54,250 nucleotides of DNA from Myxococcales bacterium. Its GTDB lineage: Bacteria > Myxococcota_A > Polyangia > Polyangiales > Houyiibacteriaceae. Both the position numbers and the translations under genes were made by a program. The first letter of the stretch is position 1, and each line of letters starts with the position of its first letter. The notes below the pieces were generated by a model. It worked only from the letters and a program-made list of their open reading frames with translations, did no database searches and was not told where the DNA came from. Shown one piece after another: positions 45,593 through 53,344 of the stretch. Location of the stretch: contig JAHBWH010000036.1 of NCBI GenBank assembly GCA_019637115.1, positions 1 to 54,250 on the forward strand, written 5' to 3'.

Positions 45593-47242
45593 TCACGCCA
45601 GATCGCGGTGGTCGCGACGGCGACGCCCGAACGCCATCCACGCCATCGCCACGAGCGCGGCAAACCCAGGCCAATCCCCCACGTGCGCGTAGAGCGTGGT
45701 GCCCTCGAGGAGCGGGACGCTGCGAACCATCTCGCCCCGCTCGAAGACCCCGATTTGGCCCGTCACGCGGCCCACCGGATCCACGAACGCGCTCACCCCG
45801 CTGTTGGTGGAGCGGACGAGCGCGCGGTGATGCTCGACCGCGCGGAACTTCGCGAGCGCGAGGTGGATCCACGGCTCGTGCGTGTCCCCGAACCAGGCGT
45901 CGTTCGTGATGTTCACGAGCAGGTGCGGGTCCCCCTCGCGGACGGCCTGACGGGTGAAACCGGGCAGCACATCTTCGTAGCAGACCAGGGCGCTCATCCG
46001 GACGTCCCCGTGGTCGGTGGGCAGGACGAGCGGCCGCACGTGCGTCCCCGGCGTGAAGCGCCCACTGTGCGGCGACCAATCGTAGAGGATGGGGAACGTC
46101 TCTCCGAAGGGCAGGTACTCCCCGAACATCAGGAGGTAGGTCTTGTCGTAGAGGCCGAGCACCTCGCCCTCACCGCTCGTGAGGTACGCGGTGTTGTACG
46201 CGTAGGTGCGGTCGGGTCCCTCGCGGCGGCGAAGCCCCCCGAAGAGCAGCGGCGTGTGGACGGGGCCGAGCACGCGGCGGAGGTCGCGCATCCCGTCCGG
46301 GAGGAAGAACGTGTAGGCCGACTCCGGCCAGACCAGCAGATCCATCTCGTGCTCGGCCTCGAGCCGCAGGCTCTGCTCGACGTGCCGCTGGTGCCCTTCG
46401 AAGGGGTCGTCACGCTTCGAGAAGATCCCCATGTTCACCTGGACGACGCCCACGGAGATCGTCCTCGCCTCGGCCACGCGCGCGTCGACCTCGTGGATCC
46501 GCCAAACGCCATAGAGGAGCGTCGCCGCCACGCCGCCGATCGCCAACGCCGGCACGAGGCGCGGGAGCCGCTCGCGGCGCCACGCGGCGCGCGCCACCTC
46601 GTAGAGCGCGCCGTTCACGGCCATCACGACGGCGCTGATGAGCATCGGCCCGCCGAGGTCCGCCGTCTGGATGAAGACCGGGAGGTCGTGGAAACCCGTC
46701 GCCAGGTACGACGGGAAGAGCACCGGGTGGAGCAGCTCCATCGTGAGCAGCGCGGGCACCGCCGCCGTCGTGACGCGGAAGCCGCCCTGCCGCGCGCGCC
46801 GGTAGAGCCAGTAGATCAGCATCTGCTGTGCGCCGTGGTAGGCGAAGAAGACGCTGGCCATCGCCCAGCACGCCCAGCGCGGGAAACCCGAGAAGACCTC
46901 GAGCATCTCGACGAGCCAATAGTAGCCGCCCGTATAACCGACGAACCCGTGCACGAAGCCGAGCGCCAGCACGCGCCGATGGCTCGCGCGGGGCTCTGCG
47001 TCGATCACGTAGAACATCGGCAGGAAACACACGAACGCGAAAGGCCACCAGCTGAACCCCGCAAAACCCAGGCATTGCATCGCCCCGCCGAGCGCGGCGA
47101 GCGCCAGGTGGGCCCGGCGACGCCCCTTCGAGAGCGTGTCGGCGTCCGGCGGGCTCGGGGTGGCCGCGACCGGGGCCGCCCCCCCGCCCTCGCTCTCCTT
47201 CGCCCGCGGTCGAGCGCGCTGCTGCTTGCGCTTGCTACCCAT
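45593..47242 (-). CDS. lnt: apolipoprotein N-acyltransferase
   Basis: A 549-aa inner-membrane enzyme adding the third acyl chain to lipoproteins. After a basic, unstructured N-terminal ~40 residues come several membrane helices (WWPFAFVCFLPMFYVIDAE, ACWAMASVFFAYHGAQQML and others), then the nitrilase-like domain with catalytic Glu307 (VWPES), Lys367 (YDKTYLLMFGEYLPF) and Cys421 (VCYEDVLPG). NDAWFGDTHEPWIHLALAKFRAVE is characteristic. The last helix lies near residues 525-540. The gene sits 6 bp after the response regulator. Many predicted lipoproteins in this window would be its substrates. Confidence 0.95.
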   Translation of the reverse strand: MGSKRKQQRARPRAKESEGGGAAPVAATPSPPDADTLSKGRRRAHLALAALGGAMQCLGFAGFSWWPFAFVCFLPMFYVIDAEPRASHRRVLALGFVHGFVGYTGGYYWLVEMLEVFSGFPRWACWAMASVFFAYHGAQQMLIYWLYRRARQGGFRVTTAAVPALLTMELLHPVLFPSYLATGFHDLPVFIQTADLGGPMLISAVVMAVNGALYEVARAAWRRERLPRLVPALAIGGVAATLLYGVWRIHEVDARVAEARTISVGVVQVNMGIFSKRDDPFEGHQRHVEQSLRLEAEHEMDLLVWPESAYTFFLPDGMRDLRRVLGPVHTPLLFGGLRRREGPDRTYAYNTAYLTSGEGEVLGLYDKTYLLMFGEYLPFGETFPILYDWSPHSGRFTPGTHVRPLVLPTDHGDVRMSALVCYEDVLPGFTRQAVREGDPHLLVNITNDAWFGDTHEPWIHLALAKFRAVEHHRALVRSTNSGVSAFVDPVGRVTGQIGVFERGEMVRSVPLLEGTTLYAHVGDWPGFAALVAMAWMAFGRRRRDHRDLA

Positions 47243-47248
47243 CGACGT

Positions 47249-47635
47249 TCAGCGCTTGAGCCCGAGGACCTTGCTCACCTTCTCGAGCAGCTCCTCGCGC
47301 TGGAAGGGCTTGGTGAGGTAGTGCCGCGCGCCCGCCTGGATCCCGGCGATCACGTCCTTCGGGGTCCCCTTGGCGGTCAGGAAGATCACGGGCACCCGGC
47401 TGAGCTTCGGATCCTGCTTGAGCCGCTGCGCGAGCGCGAGCCCGTCGAGGCGCGGCATCATGACGTCGCTGAGCACGAGGTCGGGGACGGTCCCCGAGTC
47501 GCGCAGCCAGACCAAGGCCTCCATGCCGTCGATGGCGAGGTGCACGTCGGCGATCCCTGCCAGCATGTGCCCGAGCATCTTCCGGAGCGCGTCGTCGTCT
47601 TCGACCACGAGCACTTGAACGCGGCGTTCGGCCAT
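47249..47635 (-). CDS. single-domain response regulator
   Basis: A 128-aa receiver-only protein (CheY-like). Acidic pocket Glu12-Asp13-Asp14, phospho-acceptor Asp57 in LVLSDVMMPRLDG, Thr in VIFLTAKG, and Lys in YLTKPFQREELL are all present. ATG 47635 was chosen because it begins the receiver fold and follows TACATC (47645-47650) by 9 nt; an earlier GTG-like start is unlikely. No output domain, so it probably acts by protein contact. It lies between a Ser/Thr kinase and lnt on the same strand; the partner histidine kinase is unknown. Confidence 0.93.
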   Translation of the reverse strand: MAERRVQVLVVEDDDALRKMLGHMLAGIADVHLAIDGMEALVWLRDSGTVPDLVLSDVMMPRLDGLALAQRLKQDPKLSRVPVIFLTAKGTPKDVIAGIQAGARHYLTKPFQREELLEKVSKVLGLKR

Positions 47636-47644
47636 GAGGCCCGA

Positions 47645-47650
47645 GATGTA
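47645..47650 (-). promoter_or_regulatory. putative -10 box of the response regulator gene
   Basis: On the minus strand TACATC, preceded by TGC, lies 9 nt before the ATG at 47635 with no ribosome site in the gap. Confidence 0.4.
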
Positions 47651-47667
47651 GCAGCCCACCCGCCGGT

Positions 47668-47760
47668 GTGCTCGTGAGCGCCGTGCTCGTGGGCGCCGTG
47701 CTCGTGAGCGCCCTGCTCGTGAGCGCCCTGCTCGTGAGCGTCCGTGTGCTCGTGAGCGTC
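47668..47760. repeat. six 15-bp tandem repeats at the kinase 3' end
   Basis: Five adjoining 15-bp units (consensus GTGCTCGTGAGCGCC) cover 47668-47742, and a sixth, 18-bp unit covers 47743-47760, touching the stop codon of the Ser/Thr kinase gene (47759-47761). The core CTCGTGAG is itself nearly palindromic. Confidence 0.85.
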
Positions 47761-48727
47761 AAGCCGCGTCGTGGTGGACGGTCGTCGTCGCCATATCGAG
47801 GCCCCGCCCGTGGCGGAGGCTCGCCGCGAGCCGGCGCTCGATCTCCCGCGGGCTCGCGAGCATCGGCGCGATGGCCCGGGAGAGCGCCCGCGCGGACGGG
47901 ATCCGATCCTCGCGGCGGCGCGCGAGCATGCGCGCGACCAGGGCGTCGACCCCCTCGGGCACCGCGGGCGCGTTGAGGCCGACGCGCGGGGCGTCCTCTC
48001 GGATGATGCGGCGCAGGAGGTTCGTGACGGTGCTGCCCGTGAAGGGCAGCCGCCCCGCGAGCGCCTCGTAGACCACGACGCCGAGACCGAAGATGTCGGC
48101 GCGCGCGTCGACGTCGGGGTCGCCGCTCGCTTGCTCGGGGGAGACGTAGCTCGGCGTGCCGAAGACCCGCCCGCGCTCGCGCTCACGCTCGTCGGTCGGC
48201 GCCGTCTCGGCGGCGCAGACGCCGAAGTCCAGCAGACGGACCACGAGCTCGCCGTCGGGGGAGCGGTCGAGCACGATGTGCTCGGGCTTGACGTCGCGGT
48301 GCACGTAGCCGAACGCGTGGGCGCGGTGGAGCACGTCGCAGACGCGGCGGACGATGGCCAGGGTCGACGGCACGTCGAGGATCCCGACGCGGCGCAGCAG
48401 TCGGTTCATCGACTCGCCGCCGATGCGCTCGAGCACCAGGTAGGGCGAGCCGTCCGGCAGCAGCCCCTCGTCGAGCACCGGCACGATCGCGGGGTGCGCC
48501 ACGCGACGCGCGACCTCTCCCTCTCGCCGCAGGCGCCGCACGAGGTCGGCGTTGTACGCAAAGACCGGGCGCAGCGTCTTGACGACGAGCGGCCGGTCTT
48601 CTCGGTTGGGGCCGAGGGGCGTGGCCTCGAAGACGACGCCGGTCCCTCCGACTCCGATGCAAGCGCCGACGCGATACCGACCCTCCAGGATCGTGCCGCG
48701 AAGCTCTGCGCGTTCGTCCGATGCCAT
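47759..48727 (-). CDS. Hanks-type Ser/Thr protein kinase
   Basis: A 322-aa soluble kinase from ATG 48727. Glycine loop GVGGTG (25-30), catalytic Lys50 in LVVK, His143-Arg-Asp145 in VHRDVKPEHIVLD, DFG in RLLDFGVC, and GTPSYVSPEQ as the activation-segment end. The catalytic set is complete. No transmembrane helix; the ~45-residue C-terminal tail (REIERRLAASLRHGRGLDMATTTVHH) has no known domain. The kinase stop lies inside a 15-bp repeat array, so the tail end may vary between strains. Followed by the response regulator gene, which raises possible cross-talk, though this is only positional. Confidence 0.92.
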   Translation of the reverse strand: MASDERAELRGTILEGRYRVGACIGVGGTGVVFEATPLGPNREDRPLVVKTLRPVFAYNADLVRRLRREGEVARRVAHPAIVPVLDEGLLPDGSPYLVLERIGGESMNRLLRRVGILDVPSTLAIVRRVCDVLHRAHAFGYVHRDVKPEHIVLDRSPDGELVVRLLDFGVCAAETAPTDERERERGRVFGTPSYVSPEQASGDPDVDARADIFGLGVVVYEALAGRLPFTGSTVTNLLRRIIREDAPRVGLNAPAVPEGVDALVARMLARRREDRIPSARALSRAIAPMLASPREIERRLAASLRHGRGLDMATTTVHHDAA

Positions 48728-48794
48728 GGCCCGGAAAATCGGGCACTCGGATCGAAGGGTCAAAAAAGCGACGCGCGAGCGCCGCTCGCGCGCA

Positions 48795-49619
48795 TCAGGC
48801 CTTGCGGCGCGGCTCGAGATCGAACACGCGGCGCCCCTGACCATCGAGCCGCGGACCGCGGACCACGAAGGGGTCGAGCTTGATGAGCTTTCGCCGAGCG
48901 GTCGGGAGCTTCACGAGCAGGCCGCCGTCTTCGTGGACGCGCTCCACCTTGCAGAGCCCGAACTGACGGTGGCTCACCCAATCGTTGCGCTCGGGCGTGG
49001 GCTCGTCGAGGTCGACGACGGCCTTCGAGGGCCGCGCGCGAACCCCGGGCAGCGGCTCCTTCGGCAGCAAGGGCACCGTCGGCGTCGGCTTGGCGCGACC
49101 TCGCGGCGCGGGGCGCGCGGGGACGCGGCTGGCCGCGTCGGAGACCGCGGCGACCTGCGCCCACCCGAGCGCGCCTTCGTCGCTCGAGCCCGTCGAGGCA
49201 GTCGAGGCCGTCGAGGCCGCCACGACGCTCGCCCACGCGAGCGGCTCATCCGTATCGCCGACCTCGTCGCCGACCTCGTCGCCGTCGCTCACCTCGTCGA
49301 AGAGGACGGCGGACATCGCGCCGCTCACGACGATCGCCGAGGCCAAGCGACCGCCGCGCGTCACGCCATCGGCGACCAGCGTCGCGTGCACCACGACCTC
49401 GTCTCCGCGCACGGTCGCCGTGAGCCGCAGCGCCTCCGCGAAGGGGAGGCGCTTTTGCCCACCTGCGGCGTCGATCAACGTCACCTCGGCGAGGGTCGCC
49501 GCGCCCTCGACGAAGCCCCCGGCGCCCCGGCCGGCGAGCACCGTGAGCACGTCGGGGAGTCGATCCCCTGCGCCGAGCTGGAGCGCGAGGCGCTCGGACT
49601 CACCTTCGAGAACGAACAT
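48795..49619 (-). CDS. PPC/DUF296-like protein with AT-hook-like motif and SH3-like C-terminus
   Basis: A 274-aa protein from ATG 49619. Residues ~10-110 follow the PPC (DUF296) pattern: ALQLGAGDRLPDVL, GFVEGAATLAEVTLID, EVVVHATLVADG and TRGGRLASAIVV. Next is an acidic stretch, then two copies of a short L-x-W-A-x-V-x-A-x-S motif (127-137 and 151-161). A basic Pro-rich linker contains APRGRAKP (171-178), close to an AT-hook core. Residues ~213-252 (WVSHRQFGLCKVERV...RKLIKLDPF) look like a small SH3/Tudor-like barrel. In plants PPC joins AT-hooks in DNA-binding AHL proteins. All domain calls are from pattern recall, so the DNA-binding idea is inference. No ribosome site is evident. Confidence 0.6.
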   Translation of the reverse strand: MFVLEGESERLALQLGAGDRLPDVLTVLAGRGAGGFVEGAATLAEVTLIDAAGGQKRLPFAEALRLTATVRGDEVVVHATLVADGVTRGGRLASAIVVSGAMSAVLFDEVSDGDEVGDEVGDTDEPLAWASVVAASTASTASTGSSDEGALGWAQVAAVSDAASRVPARPAPRGRAKPTPTVPLLPKEPLPGVRARPSKAVVDLDEPTPERNDWVSHRQFGLCKVERVHEDGGLLVKLPTARRKLIKLDPFVVRGPRLDGQGRRVFDLEPRRKA

Positions 49620-49765
49620 GGCGCCGAACGTGACCCGCGGGACGGCGACCCGCAACGAGCACGTCGTCCAGTCCCTCGCCGCAGGACCGGCCGAAGCCAA
49701 TTCGAGGAGGCGGCCCATTCGGGGAGGTAGGGCCGAGATCGAGGTCGAGGACCGCGATCAACCAG

Positions 49766-50434
49766 TCAAGACGCCTGTGGCGAGGTACTAGCCGTCGCGG
49801 CCTCGTCTTCTTCCGCGAGGCGTTTCTCCTTCGCCTCGACCGCCTCGACGAAGAGCTTGATGTACTCGCCCGCGCTGGTGATCGCGAAGAAGACGCTCAT
49901 GTAGAGGATGACGAGCCCCACCTCGGCCAGGTCCACCGTCGTCTGGTAGACGAAGAAGTCGACCTCGTAGGGGTGGTAGACGATCAACATCAGGATCGCG
50001 ACCATCTGGAGCGCGGTCTTGTCCTTGCCGCCCTGCCCGGCCGCCATGACCACCCCCTCGCTCATCGCGATGGTGCGCAGCGCGGTGATGCTGAGCTCGC
50101 GCCCGACCATGACGATCACGGCGACGACGCCGAGGAGCGGCAGCCGCCCGAGGTAGGCGAGGAAGACCAAGGTCGCCATCACGAGCAGCTTGTCGGCGAG
50201 CGGGTCGAGGAACTTCCCGAGCACGCTGATGAGCCCCATTCGGCGGGCGAGCCAACCGTCGAGGAAGTCGGTGACGGCGGTGCCGATGTAGAGCATCGCG
50301 GCCCAGAAATTGGCCTTCGGCGTGCCATCCGCCATCAGCCAGAGGACGGCCGGGATCATCACGATGCGGGCCATCGTGAGGAGGTTCGGGAGGTTGATGG
50401 CGTCCTCGCGGATGGTCCGCCGCTTCGTGGCCAT
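49766..50434 (-). CDS. pgsA: CDP-diacylglycerol-glycerol-3-phosphate 3-phosphatidyltransferase
   Basis: A 222-aa inner-membrane enzyme making phosphatidylglycerol phosphate. The CDP-alcohol phosphatidyltransferase motif is exact: Asp59-Gly60-x2-Ala63-Arg64-x8-Gly73-x3-Asp77-x3-Asp81. NLPNLLTMARIVMIPAVL at the N-terminus and four to five membrane helices fit the family. An acidic C-terminal tail (EAKEKRLAEEDEAATAS) is longer than usual. It starts 9 bp after the TPR-AIM24 gene on the same strand. Confidence 0.95.
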   Translation of the reverse strand: MATKRRTIREDAINLPNLLTMARIVMIPAVLWLMADGTPKANFWAAMLYIGTAVTDFLDGWLARRMGLISVLGKFLDPLADKLLVMATLVFLAYLGRLPLLGVVAVIVMVGRELSITALRTIAMSEGVVMAAGQGGKDKTALQMVAILMLIVYHPYEVDFFVYQTTVDLAEVGLVILYMSVFFAITSAGEYIKLFVEAVEAKEKRLAEEDEAATASTSPQAS

Positions 50435-50443
50435 GCCGCGTCC

Positions 50444-51841
50444 TTACCGCACTTCGGGCGCCGCGCCGAGCAGGACGAGGCCGTCCCCCCGAAAACCGAG
50501 CGCTGGGGCCTGCGCCGAATAGGGCGCGGTCCCGCGTCGAGCGTTCGGGAAGAGCCGCCCCGACCACCCGACCAGGCGCTCGGGGTCGACCCGCAGCTCC
50601 TCGCCCTCCCGCACGCGCATCGCGAAGGGAGCCCCTGGCAGCGCGAGGATCACGACGCCGTCTCCATGAAGCTGGGTGATGGTCACCGGCTGACCCGCGA
50701 GCGGGAGACTCGCGGTCTCGAACGAGACCCGATCGTCGAACGCGAAGAGGAACGACTCACGCACGAAGAGCGCGCCCTCCCCGAGGCGCGCGGCGACGAA
50801 GCGTTGCCCCGGAGGCGCGTGGATCGCGGCCGCCACGGGGCCGCGCCACCGCATCAGGGGGTCGCGATCGCCGAGCGGCGTCTCGTGCTCGCGCCCCCTC
50901 GTTCGACGCAGGACGAGCGTGGCGCGGAGCTCGCCGCGGACGGCGACGAGGCCGCTGAAGCGCGCGCAGACCTCGGTCTCGGTGCTCAGCAGCAGCGTCC
51001 CGTCCTCGGTCAGGCTGAGCGGCACCTCGGGCGGGGGGCTCACCGTCCAATCGTCCAGCAGGCTCGAGAGCACGCGCGGCTCGAAGGTGGGCCGCGCGAT
51101 GGGAGGCGGAGGTTTGGGGGGGACGAAGAGGCTCCCGGGCTCGGCGAGCTGCCACGCGCCGCTGGGCTTGCGCCGATCGACGCCGGCCTCGACGGCGAGC
51201 TGGGGTCGTTCAGAGTCGAGGCGCTCGATCGCCTCCTCGGCGGCGGAGCGCATCGCCGCGCGATCGCGCGCCGCGAGGCTCTCCTCGGCCTCGCGAGACG
51301 CCAACGTCACGGCGTCATCCGCGTCGCTGGAGCGACCGAGCTCCTCCTCCATACGGCGCGCCATCGACGCCTGGCCCCCACGGAGGAAGGCCTCGCGCGC
51401 CTCCGCCACGCGCCCGAGGCGCCACTGCACGAGGCCGAGGTATCCCCACGCGCGCTCGTGGTCGGGCTGGACCCGCAGCGCCTCGTGCAGATGACCGAGC
51501 GCTTCGTCGGCTTGGCCGGTCTTGAAGAGCGCGAGCCCGAGGTTCACGCGCAAGGTGCTCTCGCGCGGGAACGCCTCGACGAGGCGTCGCCAGATCTCAA
51601 TCGCCCGCGGGTAGACGCCGAGGCGGAAGTACACGCCAGCGAGCAGATCTTGGGACTTCGCGTCCTGAGGTTGAAGGGAGAGCGCGCGCTCGAGCTCCTC
51701 CTTCGCCTCGACGATCTGATCCTGGAGGAGCATCGTGCTCCCCCGATAGAGGTGATATAGAAAGTCGTCGCTGCGCTCGGTCTCCCCGCCGCCAGGCGAA
51801 ACCGCGACCCGTTCCGACCCATCACCGTTCGGAGACTCCAT
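50444..51841 (-). CDS. TPR protein with AIM24-like C-terminal domain
   Basis: A 465-aa soluble protein. Residues ~26-170 contain four tetratricopeptide repeats (LYRGSTMLLQDQIVEAKEEL, AGVYFRLGVYPRAIEIWRRL, LGLALFKTGQADEALGHLHEAL, LGLVQWRLGRVAEAREAFL). A Pro-rich linker (PPKPPPPIARP) leads to residues ~265-460, where strands such as LFVRESFLFAFDD, LHGDGVVILALPG and LRVDPERLVGWSGRLFP follow the AIM24 (TerD-fold-like) pattern. TPRs mediate protein contacts; AIM24 proteins have no settled bacterial function. A weak AAGG lies before the ATG. Co-directional with pgsA downstream. Confidence 0.78.
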   Translation of the reverse strand: MESPNGDGSERVAVSPGGGETERSDDFLYHLYRGSTMLLQDQIVEAKEELERALSLQPQDAKSQDLLAGVYFRLGVYPRAIEIWRRLVEAFPRESTLRVNLGLALFKTGQADEALGHLHEALRVQPDHERAWGYLGLVQWRLGRVAEAREAFLRGGQASMARRMEEELGRSSDADDAVTLASREAEESLAARDRAAMRSAAEEAIERLDSERPQLAVEAGVDRRKPSGAWQLAEPGSLFVPPKPPPPIARPTFEPRVLSSLLDDWTVSPPPEVPLSLTEDGTLLLSTETEVCARFSGLVAVRGELRATLVLRRTRGREHETPLGDRDPLMRWRGPVAAAIHAPPGQRFVAARLGEGALFVRESFLFAFDDRVSFETASLPLAGQPVTITQLHGDGVVILALPGAPFAMRVREGEELRVDPERLVGWSGRLFPNARRGTAPYSAQAPALGFRGDGLVLLGAAPEVR

Positions 51842-51944
51842 AGCTGCCTTGCCCGAGGGCAGCCGCAGCGTAGGGGAGCGCGGGGACGCGGGTCAACCGT
51901 CACCGCTGGCCGGCCTCGTGAGACCGTGCCAGGCTCGCCGCGCT

Positions 51945-52088
51945 GTGGTCCCTTGCGCCTCGAGCCTCCTCTTGCAGCCCGCTCCGACCTCCGGCGTCGT
52001 CGTCCCGGCTTGGCTCATCCTGGTCGGGGGCGGGGTCATCGCGCTGGCGGCGGCCATCGTGTTGATTCGCCGCGCGCGAAAGCGCTGA
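51945..52088 (+). CDS. possible small single-helix membrane peptide
   Basis: A frame ending 3 bp before the next ATG encodes VVVPAWLILVGGGVIALAAA as a clear membrane helix followed by the basic end RRARKR. The GTG at 51945 gives 47 residues; a TTG at 51849 would give 79, but that extension is low-complexity. The close link to the downstream YbhN-like gene supports translation, but a chance frame is possible. Confidence 0.4.
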   Translation: MVPCASSLLLQPAPTSGVVVPAWLILVGGGVIALAAAIVLIRRARKR

Positions 52089-52091
52089 CCC

Positions 52092-53081
52092 ATGACGGCT
52101 GAGCCCACGCCGCCGACCACGGCGACCGTCTCGCGAGGCCTCGGGCGTCAGCTGACGATCGCGACGCTCATCGGCGTGCTGGTCTTCGCGGCGCTCTCGC
52201 TCTATGGCGACGTGCGGGCGCTCGCGGCGAGCCTCGGGCGATACCACTGGCTCTCCTTCGTCGGCGGCCTCGCGCTCGCGACGGCGAACTACGCGATCCG
52301 CTTCCTCCGGTGGGAGGCGTATCTCTCGCTGCTCGAGGTCCGAATCGGGCGCCTCGAGAGCGCGCGCATCTTCCTCGCGGGCTTCGTGATGAGCATCACG
52401 CCGGGCAAGGTGGGTGAGGTCTTCAAGTCGGTGCTCCTGCACGAGTCTCGCGGGGTCCCGATCGCACGGACCGCGCCGATCGTGGTCGCCGAGCGCCTGA
52501 CGGACCTCTTCGCCCTCGTGCTGCTCACCGCCCTCGGCGCGCTCGCGTTGCCGAGCGGCGCGCTCGTCGCGGCGGGCGGCGCCGCCGTGGTCGGCGTGCT
52601 CTGGCTCGCGTGCGCGTGGCGCCCGCTCGGCGAGCTCGGGCTCCGGGTCGCGGCCCGTCTCCCGCTCATTCGGAAGATCGCGCCGAAGCTTCGCGAGGCG
52701 TACGACGCGCTGCAGGTGCTCGTCCGCCCGCGCGCGCTCGGCGTCGCGACGGTCCTCGCGCTCGCCTCGTGGTTCACCGAGTGTGTCGCGCTCCTCCTGA
52801 TCGCGCGTGGCTTCGGCGCAGACATCGGCTGGCTCGAGTCGACCTTCGCCTACGCCGCGCCGACCATCGTCGGCGCGCTCGCGATGATGCCGGGGGGCCT
52901 CGGCGTCACCGAGGCCGGCATGACGGGGATCCTGGAGGAGGTCGCGCACATGAGCACCGCCGACGCGACGGCGACGACGCTGCTCGTCCGCCTCGCGACC
53001 CTGTGGTGGGCGGTGTTGCTCGGGGTCATCGCGCTCGGCGCGCAACGTCGCGCGCTCCACCGCCGCGCGATCACCGACTGA
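52092..53081 (+). CDS. YbhN/UPF0104-type membrane protein (LPG synthase TM-like)
   Basis: A 329-aa polytopic inner-membrane protein with about eight helices. Family segments: LALATANYAIRFLRWEAYL, FLAGFVMSITPGKVGEVFKSVLL with the typical TPGKxGE loop, ERLTDLFALVLL, and MMPGGLGVTEAGMTG. This family includes the flippase-like membrane part of MprF and several lipid or isoprenoid carriers. There is no soluble synthetase domain, so it probably moves or protects a lipid rather than aminoacylating it. Starts 3 bp after the small membrane peptide. Confidence 0.88.
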   Translation: MTAEPTPPTTATVSRGLGRQLTIATLIGVLVFAALSLYGDVRALAASLGRYHWLSFVGGLALATANYAIRFLRWEAYLSLLEVRIGRLESARIFLAGFVMSITPGKVGEVFKSVLLHESRGVPIARTAPIVVAERLTDLFALVLLTALGALALPSGALVAAGGAAVVGVLWLACAWRPLGELGLRVAARLPLIRKIAPKLREAYDALQVLVRPRALGVATVLALASWFTECVALLLIARGFGADIGWLESTFAYAAPTIVGALAMMPGGLGVTEAGMTGILEEVAHMSTADATATTLLVRLATLWWAVLLGVIALGAQRRALHRRAITD

Positions 53082-53344
53082 TCGAGGCCGCGGCCCGCGC
53101 ACCTCGCCACGGGAGGCTCGACGAGGCTCGACCGGTCGTTCGCGGTCCTCGACCTCGTTCTCGACCCCGCGACTCCTCGAATTGGCCTCGGCCTGTCCTT
53201 CGCCGCGGAACCAACCTCGAGGTCGATCACGCTGAGCCGATCAAGACTCCTGGTACGCCCGGCTTCCGCTCGAAGCGGGCCGATTTCGCTGCTACGAGAC
53301 TCGCTCGCTCGGAAGGCTCGGCGCCGAGCGTCGTAGAACGCCAC

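Noticed and set aside
47668-47760. Short repeats resembling a CRISPR or iteron origin
   Set aside because: Units abut with no spacers, no cas or rep gene is near, and no DnaA-box-like sequences were seen.
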